Below are positions 1-6,065 of a stretch of 13,835 bases of DNA, one piece after another (positions within the stretch are counted from its first letter, which is position 1; each line of letters begins with the position of its first letter). Origin of the DNA: CAZAXU01 sp964489245 (GTDB taxonomy: Bacteria > Bacteroidota > Bacteroidia > Flavobacteriales > Flavobacteriaceae). The stretch covers positions 1 to 13,835 of the forward strand of contig CAZAXU010000049.1 in NCBI GenBank assembly GCA_964489245.1, read 5' to 3'. The notes below the pieces were generated by a model, which was given only the letters and a program-made list of their open reading frames with translations, did not search any database and was not told the origin of the DNA. The position numbers were made by a program, and so were the translations under genes.

Positions 1-9
1 TTTTAGTCA

Positions 10-174
10 ATGAACAACTTTTTTCTTATTTATTTTCTAAATGCACAACGGGTTCGTTTAGGATTAAATTACAAATCATTTCGATTTGGTCCTGCATTGA
101 ACGTACAGTATTTTGGAAAAGATGCTATAAATAATTATAACCTTGGAGGGTTTGTCAACTTTCTAATAAACTGA
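10..174 (+). pseudogene. possible C-terminal remnant of an outer-membrane-type protein
   Basis: An open frame runs from ATG at 10 to TGA at 172-174 and gives about 54 residues. Its second half alternates aromatic and small residues and ends in LGGFVNFLIN, which resembles the last strand of a Bacteroidota outer-membrane beta-barrel. The frame is closed by a TAG at 4-6. A different frame is open from the left edge to about 132, so a frameshift or decay near the edge is possible. Alternatively this is simply a short ORF. It is too short for a family assignment, and the left edge hides what lies upstream. Confidence 0.3.
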
Positions 175-199
175 TATATAGCAATTATAAAAAATCCTA

Positions 200-216
200 A
201 CAATGATAACCATTGT
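200..216. repeat. short inverted repeat ACAATG-N5-CATTGT
   Basis: A perfect 6-base stem flanks the 5-base loop ATAAC. It sits at the 3' end of the minus-strand open frame. It has no following T-run that would make it a clear terminator, so its role is unknown. Confidence 0.35.
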
Positions 217-236
217 GCAAATTTGATAGATTGGCA

Positions 237-254
237 ATTTCAAATTTTTGAAAT
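237..254. repeat. inverted repeat ATTTCAAA-TT-TTTGAAAT
   Basis: A perfect 8-base inverted repeat is separated by two bases in AT-rich intergenic DNA. The composition makes a chance occurrence plausible. It could be a protein-binding palindrome, but nothing nearby identifies a regulator. Confidence 0.35.
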
Positions 255-515
255 ATAAATAAATCTTGTGCTACCACGCCGCATGTCGAAGTTGTATCGT
301 CTGCCAATTTACAGTCAGCAACAAAAGAAAAACAGCCGGCATCTGCACTCAACTCTATCGCGTAGCCATCAAACCCTGATAACTATGCTCCACACACAAC
401 TTTCAAATGAGAAAACAAAGGAAAAATAAAAATGCAGAGAGATGCAAAAAACTCTGAAATAAAATTTTCTATTGTTAAAATCCGACCAAAAAATAAATAA
501 TCAAAATAAATCAGG

Positions 516-523
516 TAAATTTG
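516..523 (+). promoter_or_regulatory. Bacteroidota -7 box for the secreted peptidase
   Basis: TAAATTTG matches the TAnnTTTG consensus and lies 25 bases before the ATG at 549. No TTG element is visible at the usual 19-23 base distance upstream, so the -33 half is missing or weak. Confidence 0.45.
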
Positions 524-548
524 TATTACTTATCAAAAAACAAATCTT

Positions 549-1793
549 ATGAAAAAAATATTATTACTCATCGTGCTACTCGCCTTCTCTTCTGCTTTTG
601 CTCAAAATAAAGACAAAGGCAAATTCAAAGTTTATGACAAAGGCGAGATTTATTATTACAACACAATCCTAAAAGACATCAATGCCGAAAATCAACAAGC
701 AGAAAAAACCAAAGTTTTTAAACGCTTCAAAGCAGATGCCAAGCTCAGACAATATCCCGACAAAGTGTCAATGTATAAATATCAATGGCATAATCTGCCT
801 ATTTCTCAAGGAAACACCGGAACTTGTTGGGATTTTTCCACCACATCATTCTTTGAAAGCGAAGTTTACAGACTACAGCACAAAAAAGTCAAAATATCAG
901 AGGCTTTCACTTTCTATAACGAATATATTCTAAAAGCGAAAGGTTATGTGGCTTCCAGAGGAAAATCTCTTTTTTCAGAAGGCTCTGAAGGCAACGCTGT
1001 TGCCCGAATTTATAAAATGTATGGCGCCATGCCTTGGAGCGTATATAATGGTCTGAACGGAAGAAAATTTCATACACATGCAAAAATGTATAAAGAAATG
1101 AAACAATATTTGGAATCCGTCAAAAAAAACAAGGCTTGGAATGAAACCGAGGTGCTCTCAACCATCAAATCCATCATGAATCACTATATTGGCACGCCTC
1201 CGAAAAAATTCAAAGTGAACGGCAAAACATATACTCCGAAAACCTATTTAAAAGATTATTTGAAAATCAAACCGGATAATTATGTCGAAATTCTATCCTA
1301 CAAACAAGAACCTTATTATACAAAATGCGCTTATGATGTGCCCGACAACTGGTGGCATTCAAAAGACTACTATAATGTTCCTTTGAATGTTTTTATGAAT
1401 GCGCTTAAAAAAGCCATTCGATCAGGATATACCATGAGCATTGGCGGCGATGTCTCCGAAGCCGGTTTTCTAAATGCCAAAAATGAACCTCAAGTGGCCA
1501 TGATTCCGGATTTTGATATTCCGTCGGCATATATTAATGATGATGCCAGACAATTCCGCTTTTCTAACAAAACCACAACCGATGATCATGGCATGCACCT
1601 GGTCGGCTATTTGGAAAAAGACGGAGAATCTTGGTTCTTGATTAAAGACAGTAGTTCCGGCTCCAGAAACAATGCGCCAAACGCCAAAGAATTTGGCTAT
1701 TATTTCTTTTCAGAAGATTATATCAAACTCAAAATGATGGGATTCACCGTTCATAAAGACGCTGTTAAAAATATTTTAAAAAAATTCAACTAA
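549..1793 (+). CDS. secreted papain-family (C1, bleomycin hydrolase-like) cysteine peptidase
   Basis: This is a 414-residue predicted exported cysteine peptidase or aminopeptidase. Residues 1-18 form a signal peptide with a lysine start, a hydrophobic core and an Ala|Gln cleavage site, which directs it out of the cytoplasm. The catalytic core is clear: Q87 of the oxyanion hole and C93 in QGNTGTCWDFS, and H347 in DDHGMHLVGY. The long gap of about 250 residues between Cys and His is typical of the bleomycin hydrolase/PepC subgroup (C1B) rather than short papains. The usual Asn of the triad, normally in a V-x-N-S-W motif, is replaced by D367 in FLIKDSSSG. This may be a subgroup trait, because I recall Bacteroidota relatives with KDS here. 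The ATG at 549 is chosen because the signal peptide begins there and a -7 box lies just upstream. The gene stands alone and converges on queA. Substrate is unknown. Confidence 0.85.
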   Translation: MKKILLLIVLLAFSSAFAQNKDKGKFKVYDKGEIYYYNTILKDINAENQQAEKTKVFKRFKADAKLRQYPDKVSMYKYQWHNLPISQGNTGTCWDFSTTSFFESEVYRLQHKKVKISEAFTFYNEYILKAKGYVASRGKSLFSEGSEGNAVARIYKMYGAMPWSVYNGLNGRKFHTHAKMYKEMKQYLESVKKNKAWNETEVLSTIKSIMNHYIGTPPKKFKVNGKTYTPKTYLKDYLKIKPDNYVEILSYKQEPYYTKCAYDVPDNWWHSKDYYNVPLNVFMNALKKAIRSGYTMSIGGDVSEAGFLNAKNEPQVAMIPDFDIPSAYINDDARQFRFSNKTTTDDHGMHLVGYLEKDGESWFLIKDSSSGSRNNAPNAKEFGYYFFSEDYIKLKMMGFTVHKDAVKNILKKFN

Positions 1794-1823
1794 CGGACTC
1801 CTGTCACATGAAATTATTTTGAT

Positions 1824-1859
1824 ATAAAAAAATCCCTAGCAAAGGCTGGGGATTTTTTT
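1824..1859. terminator. two-way terminator between the peptidase gene and queA
   Basis: AATCCCTAGC pairs with GCTGGGGATT (one G-U pair) around an AAAG loop. The hairpin is flanked by an A-run on the left and a T-run on the right, so it can terminate both rightward transcription from the peptidase gene and leftward transcription from queA. Confidence 0.85.
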
Positions 1860-1877
1860 ATACTCTTCTAAAGAAAA

Positions 1878-2927
1878 TTATATAATCAACATGGAATCTC
1901 CATAAGAATAGAATCTATATTTTTCTTTGATGGCTTCTTGATAAGCTTCCATAATCAAATCATATCCGCCAAATGCCGAAACCAACATCAGCAAAGTTGA
2001 TTTTGGCGTATGAAAATTCGTAACCATTGCATTGATTATGCTGAAATCATAAGGCGGAAAAATAAATTTATTTGTCCAACCTTCAAAAGGTCTTAAATAA
2101 TTATCTGCCGTCACAGATGACTCTATGGAGCGTACCACCGTTGTGCCCACGGCGCAAATTCTTTTCTTGTTATCAATGGCTTTGTTCACGGTTTCCGCCA
2201 CACTGTCATAGATAAAAAATTCTTCTGAATCCATCTTGTGCTTAGACAAATCTTCCACTTCAACAGGATTAAAAGTTCCCAAACCCACATGCAGAGTCAC
2301 TTCAGGCAAATGAATGCCTTTTATCTCCAATCTTTTCAGCAAATGTCTGGAAAAATGTAATCCGGCAGTAGGTGCAGCCACCGCACCTTCATGTTTGGCA
2401 AAAATGGTTTGATATCGCTCTTCATCTTCATCGGTCACTTCCCTTTTTATATATTTTGGAAGCGGTGTTTGTCCCAGCTCTTTCAACTTTTTCCTAAATT
2501 CTTCATAGGTTCCGTCATACAAAAAACGAAGTGTTCTTCCTCTTGATGTGGTGTTGTCTATGACTTCTGCCACCAATGTTTCATCCTCATCAAAAAACAG
2601 TTTGTTTCCTATTCTGATTTTTCTTGCCGGATCTACCATCACATCCCAAAGTCTGATATCCTTATCTAATTCTCTCAGCAAAAACACTTCTATTTTGGCG
2701 CCTGTCTTTTCTTTATTCCCATAAAGTCTGGCAGGAAAAACTTTCGTATTGTTCAAAATCATCACATCGTCTTCGTCAAAATAATCTATCAGATCCTTGA
2801 ACAGTTTATGTTCAATTTTCCCGGTATTTCTGTGCACTACCATCAATCTGGACTCATCTCTATACTCCGACGGATACTCTGCCAATAATTCCGGAGGGAG
2901 GTTAAAATTAAATTCTGATAATTTCAT
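1878..2927 (-). CDS. queA: S-adenosylmethionine:tRNA ribosyltransferase-isomerase
   Basis: QueA transfers and isomerises the ribosyl part of S-adenosylmethionine onto 7-aminomethyl-7-deazaguanine at tRNA position 34, giving epoxyqueuosine in the queuosine pathway. It is cytoplasmic. The 349-residue length matches the family. Family motifs appear in the expected order: YRDESRLMVV (22-31), NNTKVFPARL (59-68), EGAVAAPTAGLHFS (180-193), VTLHVGLGTFNPV (210-222), GTTVVRSIES (261-270), FHTPKSTLLMLVSAFGG (305-321) and the C-terminal YRFYSYGDSMLI (337-348). The start is fixed by the typical MKLSEFxFxLP opening and by a promoter about 20 bases upstream. It is transcribed alone, with a short predicted leader, and ends at the shared hairpin with the peptidase gene. 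Nothing in the sequence suggests damage. Other queuosine genes are not in the window. Confidence 0.97.
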   Translation of the reverse strand: MKLSEFNFNLPPELLAEYPSEYRDESRLMVVHRNTGKIEHKLFKDLIDYFDEDDVMILNNTKVFPARLYGNKEKTGAKIEVFLLRELDKDIRLWDVMVDPARKIRIGNKLFFDEDETLVAEVIDNTTSRGRTLRFLYDGTYEEFRKKLKELGQTPLPKYIKREVTDEDEERYQTIFAKHEGAVAAPTAGLHFSRHLLKRLEIKGIHLPEVTLHVGLGTFNPVEVEDLSKHKMDSEEFFIYDSVAETVNKAIDNKKRICAVGTTVVRSIESSVTADNYLRPFEGWTNKFIFPPYDFSIINAMVTNFHTPKSTLLMLVSAFGGYDLIMEAYQEAIKEKYRFYSYGDSMLII

Positions 2928-2948
2928 GTATATTTTTTTTTAGAAATG

Positions 2949-2980
2949 CAAATATACAACATCAGGCACCCCAAAGTCAA
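2949..2980 (-). promoter_or_regulatory. promoter of queA
   Basis: On the minus strand TTG (2978-2980) and TATATTTG (2949-2956) are separated by 21 bases. This matches the Bacteroidota TTG / TAnnTTTG arrangement. The predicted transcript would start near 2942, about 15 bases before the ATG. Confidence 0.65.
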
Positions 2981-3068
2981 GCTTATAACAATTTTATATT
3001 GGAAAAAATATAAATAACTCCAGTTCAGCAAATCAAAACTTCTTTATGTTAATATTGTCGTTCTCATT

Positions 3069-3098
3069 TTGAATTTTCAATTTAATTTGCTATTTTTA
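3069..3098 (+). promoter_or_regulatory. probable promoter of the unknown 235-residue protein gene
   Basis: TTG (3069-3071) is followed after 19 bases by TATTTTTA (3091-3098), one mismatch from TAnnTTTG. The spacing to the ATG at 3117 (18 bases) is like that of the other promoters in this window. Confidence 0.45.
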
Positions 3099-3116
3099 GG
3101 AAAAATTATATAGACT

Positions 3117-3824
3117 ATGACGTATTCAGCAGAAGTTAACGGACACATTATCAAAGAAGAAAACATCGATGTTTTAAAACATCATATTGTTCCAAACAGT
3201 TTGGTAATCAACGTGGACCATCCTTTTCCGGGTTATCATGGATTAAACTATAATTTTCAAACAAAACCCAGATCCATTATCATCGCCACAGAGAAACCAC
3301 ATTCTTGGGAAAAAATCTTACGTGCAAACGATGAAATCAGGAAAACACTTAAAAACACCATGAATGCCACTTTTTCCAAGATCAAAATTGGCAACCAAAT
3401 CATTTATGGCATCAGAATTAAAGGCATCGATTCTTATGATGAGATTCCTGAAATTCAAAAAGCTTTTTCTGATAAAGGTTTTAAATTGCTCTATAAAAAA
3501 CGAATCAAGACGGATAAGCCGGCTTCTATCAAAATCAGTAAATTTTTCTGTATTTCCGCCATGGACGAGCAAATTTATAAAGATGGAAAGGTCCAGAATA
3601 TGTATTATATCGAAATTCCTAAATACTTGGGATGGGAATGTTTCAGAAGCATCACTGAAACCATCAAAAACAACATCAGCAATAATAATTTCGACGTAGT
3701 CAAAGGTGTATTTTTCAAAGACAGTACCGTCAAAGAAATGATTAGAGTCTATAAGCCTAACATGAGTTTGGAATTACTTAAAGAAATCAAAGACAAATAT
3801 CATAAAGAAATCCAGAAAGTTTAA
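3117..3824 (+). CDS. uncharacterised 235-residue cytoplasmic protein
   Basis: I do not recognise a named family. The protein has no signal peptide and no membrane segment. The N-terminal part contains a distinctive HPFPGYHGLNY stretch (35-45), rich in His, Pro, Gly and Tyr, that looks functionally constrained. The middle (about 70-130) is predicted mixed alpha/beta with many lysines, and a WECFRSIT stretch lies at 173-180. The C-terminal 50 residues (KEMIRVYKP..., LLKEIKDKYHKEI) look helical. Codon use and AT content resemble the neighbours and the reading frame is intact, so it is a real gene. It stands alone with its own likely promoter, and converges on the transporter operon across a two-way hairpin. 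Neighbours give no functional clue. A nucleic-acid-binding or ligand-sensing role would be guesswork. Confidence 0.75.
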   Translation: MTYSAEVNGHIIKEENIDVLKHHIVPNSLVINVDHPFPGYHGLNYNFQTKPRSIIIATEKPHSWEKILRANDEIRKTLKNTMNATFSKIKIGNQIIYGIRIKGIDSYDEIPEIQKAFSDKGFKLLYKKRIKTDKPASIKISKFFCISAMDEQIYKDGKVQNMYYIEIPKYLGWECFRSITETIKNNISNNNFDVVKGVFFKDSTVKEMIRVYKPNMSLELLKEIKDKYHKEIQKV

Positions 3825-3850
3825 TTTCAAAAGATATCACTCACAAGATA

Positions 3851-3889
3851 AAGCCCCGATAGATTTTCAAATCCATTGGGGCTTATTTT
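3851..3889. terminator. two-way terminator between the unknown gene and the transporter operon
   Basis: AAGCCCC (3851-3857) pairs with GGGGCTT (3878-3884), and inside the loop GATT/AATC can form a second stem. The right arm is followed by ATTTTG. The left arm is preceded by AT-rich sequence, so leftward termination is also possible. The position between two convergent gene ends supports the call. Confidence 0.75.
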
Positions 3890-3915
3890 GTTAAAAAATT
3901 TGTCAGTCTATGCCT

Positions 3916-5415
3916 CTAAATCACCGGTGGCAGCATGCCGTGATGGAAAATATAAGCCACCAAATAAGCCAAAGGTGCAATGATAACAAACAGTGCCAAT
4001 GCATAAAGCAACGTCAGTCTGCCCATTCCTTTGAGCTTGCTGAAATCTGTTATCACGCCTATGCTCAGAAAGGTAAGCATAAACATCAGCTTTCTGAAAG
4101 AACCTTGCACAATGTTCCCTCCAATCTTGGCATCGGGAATAATATCCGGGAAGAAATACATGATTCCCAAATAAATCAGCCAAACCAGCATATATGCCAT
4201 CACAAACTTGGGAAATCTAAACCATATTTCAGATTTTGGAATCTTTTCTTTGACACCTTTATTCTCTACATTCCGAATCCAGACCACCGCCAAAACAAAC
4301 GACCAAATTCCAATAAAAATATCAATCCAAATTTTCGTAAGAATGGCAGCGCTTAAAATCCAACCTTCTTCCCACTTTTCATCTTGTTTCTTTAGATGTT
4401 TTGAAACCATCAATTCGTCAAGTATAGCACCGGCTGCAGCATCTGCCCCATCGGTTTTCACGGTCATCCCCATGGCAGCGCCATTCACAATAGGCTGATT
4501 GGGGGCAATATTCGTGTAAACCGGAGGAATAATAACCAACTCAAACATGGCAAAAACAATGATTAATGTCGAAACGGCAATCGGGATAATCGGTTTTGCC
4601 TTGATTGCTCCGGCAGTTGCAATGGATGCCGACACTCCGCAAATGGAAATTCCCGAAGATAAAACTGCCGCAGAAGAACGGTTAAGTTTGAAATATTTTC
4701 TTCCTATATAATATACAATCGGCCAAAACAACAGATAAGCAACAAATGCCGCTGCTGCCCCTGCCAACGCCAACTCATAGGTGAAGCCTGCGGCTTTCAT
4801 CGTCATCATGCCAAGCTTGATTCCCAACAATACAATACCGGTTTTGATAAACCATTCCGGCTTTGCCGCTTCTCTTATTTTGTCGGCAAATCCTTTGAAA
4901 AAATTGCCAATCGCCAAGCCAAACGCCAAAGCAAGCATATAAGAAAAACCGCCACCCAGCTGAAAACCCCAACTAAGATTAAATTTCTGATAGTTGTTTT
5001 TTCCCTTTACCACGGCATCAATGGCATCAAAATGTGCCTCGTGCCCGAGAATCCATGCCAGCCAAGTGAGAAAAAATATAAGTGTGAATCCTACAAAGAA
5101 TTTTTTGAGATTCAGCCTTTGAAAATAGGCTCCAATGCCCGTCAACCCCACAAAAACAACATAGGTAACCAAAATGGAAACCAAAGGATGCCAGTGGTGG
5201 TATTCTTTTGATGAAGTCTTGAGCAATTTTGACCAAGAAAAATCTTGCATCAGGTTAGAAAATTCCCAAACTTTTGGTTTGGCAATCCATCCAACAACAT
5301 CCAGACCCCATATGCTCAATAGACCCAAACCGAAAAAAAACAGCCCTAACCACGCAGACCACCAGTCTTCAGTGTTGAGCATACCGCTATACCATTTCTT
5401 ATTTATATGACTCAT
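3916..5415 (-). CDS. YeiH/UPF0324-family putative sulfate exporter with N-terminal extension
   Basis: This is a polytopic inner-membrane protein of 499 residues. The C-terminal 330 or so residues match the YeiH (Cons_hypoth698) family: TGIVLLGIKLGMM (192-204), the signature SSGISICGVSASIATAGAI (253-271), the FELVIIPP membrane segment (291-298) and SIGVITDFSKL (451-461). The family is annotated as putative sulfate exporter, largely by association with sulfonate catabolism, so the substrate is unproven. Ordinary members are roughly 330-350 residues. Here about 150 extra residues at the N terminus carry at least three hydrophobic segments (about 20-38, 78-96, 106-124). The usual mid-protein segment is replaced by an Ala/Gly-rich stretch with acidic residues (312-334, GMTVKTDGADAAAGA). 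The ATG at 5415 lies 12 bases after the stop of the small upstream gene, so the two are co-transcribed. The leftward hairpin at 3851-3889 ends the operon. Confidence 0.85.
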   Translation of the reverse strand: MSHINKKWYSGMLNTEDWWSAWLGLFFFGLGLLSIWGLDVVGWIAKPKVWEFSNLMQDFSWSKLLKTSSKEYHHWHPLVSILVTYVVFVGLTGIGAYFQRLNLKKFFVGFTLIFFLTWLAWILGHEAHFDAIDAVVKGKNNYQKFNLSWGFQLGGGFSYMLALAFGLAIGNFFKGFADKIREAAKPEWFIKTGIVLLGIKLGMMTMKAAGFTYELALAGAAAAFVAYLLFWPIVYYIGRKYFKLNRSSAAVLSSGISICGVSASIATAGAIKAKPIIPIAVSTLIIVFAMFELVIIPPVYTNIAPNQPIVNGAAMGMTVKTDGADAAAGAILDELMVSKHLKKQDEKWEEGWILSAAILTKIWIDIFIGIWSFVLAVVWIRNVENKGVKEKIPKSEIWFRFPKFVMAYMLVWLIYLGIMYFFPDIIPDAKIGGNIVQGSFRKLMFMLTFLSIGVITDFSKLKGMGRLTLLYALALFVIIAPLAYLVAYIFHHGMLPPVI

Positions 5416-5427
5416 TTTTATATTGTT

Positions 5428-5670
5428 TTATTCTACTTTAAATTCTAAATCTCTGTTGAAATAATGTGGCATATACTGCCGATGCCAATGTGGAAAACGA
5501 TCAAAATCAAAAAACATTTTCACGTTATATGTCCCCGAATGATAGTTTTGTTGAAGATAGTTTTGAATGCTTCTGTCCAGTTCTTCCAGTGAATCAACTG
5601 AAAAATGTTTTTCGTTGTTATAGCAAATCCATTGATTGCCCGTGAACGATAATGTAAACTCCAAATCCAT
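5428..5670 (-). CDS. small 80-residue protein encoded with the YeiH-type transporter
   Basis: The frame is open further upstream, to an ATG at 5742. That extension covers the coding sequence of the preceding small membrane peptide in another frame, so the ATG at 5670, two bases after that gene's TAG, is taken as the start. The product has no signal peptide or membrane span. It begins with beta-like sequence (MDLEFTLSFTGNQWICYNN), followed by an acidic helix (DSLEELDRSIQNYL, 26-39). The aromatic and histidine-rich C-terminal half includes DFDRFPHWHRQYMPHYFNRD (55-74). From memory it resembles the DUF5395 domain, but I could not verify this. Its place between the membrane peptide and the exporter suggests an accessory or regulatory partner of transport. 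This is inference. Confidence 0.7.
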   Translation of the reverse strand: MDLEFTLSFTGNQWICYNNEKHFSVDSLEELDRSIQNYLQQNYHSGTYNVKMFFDFDRFPHWHRQYMPHYFNRDLEFKVE

Positions 5671-5672
5671 TG

Positions 5673-5831
5673 CTACAAAATCAGCCAATTGATTAATATG
5701 CCTAAAATGGTCAAGCCGATGATGGCAATCAGTATGCTCCAAAAAACCAGTTTATTTTCCCAAGGTTCCCAGGGTTCGGGATTTGTGAATAGATGTTCTA
5801 CTTGAGCATCTTGGTGTTGTTCTTTTTTCAT
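5673..5831 (-). CDS. 52-residue single-span membrane peptide, first gene of the transporter operon
   Basis: The ATG at 5829-5831 opens a 52-codon frame ending with TAG at 5673-5675, two bases before the next ATG. The N-terminal 27 residues are polar and contain the repeated motif PEPWEPWE (18-25). Residues 28-51 form one strong hydrophobic segment (LVFWSILIAIIGLTILGIL and on), ending right at the C terminus. The tight spacing to the 80-residue gene and then the exporter indicates one operon. Small single-span proteins of this kind often act as transporter subunits or assembly partners, but no family was recognised. The clean start, the sensible topology and the tiling with the downstream gene make it a real gene. 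Confidence 0.7.
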   Translation of the reverse strand: MKKEQHQDAQVEHLFTNPEPWEPWENKLVFWSILIAIIGLTILGILINWLIL

Positions 5832-5929
5832 CTATCTGTTGTTTATTCTATGTTATAAGTGAAAAATAATTGTGTATATCAACCGCATAAAACCCCATCT
5901 CTGACCAAAACATCAGATTTGTACACGTC

Positions 5930-5937
5930 CAAAAGTA
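5930..5937 (-). promoter_or_regulatory. -7 box for the leftward transporter operon
   Basis: TACTTTTG on the minus strand matches TAnnTTTG exactly. No TTG lies at the expected upstream distance. Instead that region overlaps the inverted repeat at 5956-5977. Transcription would leave a leader of about 90 bases before the ATG at 5831. Confidence 0.4.
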
Positions 5938-5955
5938 GTCATTAAATTTTTTGAA

Positions 5956-5977
5956 AAAACTGATTATCGTCAGTTTT
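5956..5977. promoter_or_regulatory. 22-base inverted repeat, possible operator between divergent operons
   Basis: AAAACTGA and TCAGTTTT form a perfect 8-base inverted repeat around TTATCG. It lies about where the -33 region of the leftward promoter should be and upstream of the rightward tsaE promoter. It could bind a regulator. No gene ends nearby in either direction, so a terminator role is less likely. Confidence 0.4.
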
Positions 5978-6003
5978 ATTAGGTTTTTTAAACTTGCTAT
6001 TTT

Positions 6004-6037
6004 TTGACTGAAATATGCCATTTATGTCATACTTTTG
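6004..6037 (+). promoter_or_regulatory. promoter of the tsaE-ald-MoxR cluster operon
   Basis: TTG (6004-6006) and TACTTTTG (6030-6037) are separated by 23 bases, at the long end of the usual range. The predicted start of transcription near 6044 lies downstream of the ATG at 6015 and upstream of the ATG at 6066, which supports the latter as the tsaE start. Confidence 0.6.
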
Positions 6038-6065
6038 CAATAATCCGGTAAAAATTATCAAACAC

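Larger units (their letters stand above)
197..382 (-). pseudogene. start-less open frame, possible gene remnant or dispersed repeat
   Basis: Reading leftwards from 382 gives 61 residues ending at a TAG (197-199). The sequence has a balanced composition, with three cysteines in the middle and motifs such as FDGYAIELSADAG and CKLADDTTSTCG. Its upstream boundary is another TAG (383-385) and there is no ATG or good alternative start. It coincides with a G+C-rich island, so it may be the end of a decayed gene or part of a repeated intergenic element. No function can be assigned. Confidence 0.3.
175..548. other. intergenic stretch with a G+C-rich island
   Basis: No convincing gene lies between the remnant at the left edge and the peptidase. 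Bases 271-400 hold 62 G or C out of 130 (48 percent), whereas both flanks are visibly much more AT-rich. On the minus strand a frame is open from 382 down to a TAG at 197-199, 61 codons that read like real protein sequence but contain no ATG. Two small inverted repeats occur: a 6-base stem at 200-216 and a perfect 8-base stem at 237-254. No tRNA or riboswitch fold was recognised. Confidence 0.6.

Noticed and set aside
283..429. 48-codon plus-strand frame starting at ATG 283
   Set aside because: Its sequence is dominated by Ser, His, Gln, Leu and Lys without structure-like pattern, while the opposite strand reads more like protein. It is best explained as the reverse of the same island.
175..548. 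Search for tRNA, riboswitch or CRISPR structure in the long gap
   Set aside because: No cloverleaf, known aptamer core or regularly spaced direct repeats could be found; only two short inverted repeats are present.
3318..3699. Overlapping frames on both strands within the 235-residue protein gene
   Set aside because: They lie inside a gene with a good start, terminator and protein-like composition and have no signals of their own.
3910..4498. Plus-strand frames across the 3' part of the transporter gene
   Set aside because: They are antisense shadows of strongly conserved membrane segments and have improbable composition.
5671..5742. N-terminal extension of the 80-residue protein to the ATG at 5742
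   Set aside because: The extra 24 codons overlap the small membrane peptide gene in another frame and read as a His-rich shadow, whereas an ATG at 5670 follows that gene's stop by two bases.
5956..5977. Reading the inverted repeat as a terminator
   Set aside because: No gene ends nearby in either direction, so an operator or other regulatory role is more plausible.
6015..6065. Upstream ATG for tsaE at 6015
   Set aside because: The 17 added residues do not match the family and lie before the predicted transcription start from the TACTTTTG box.
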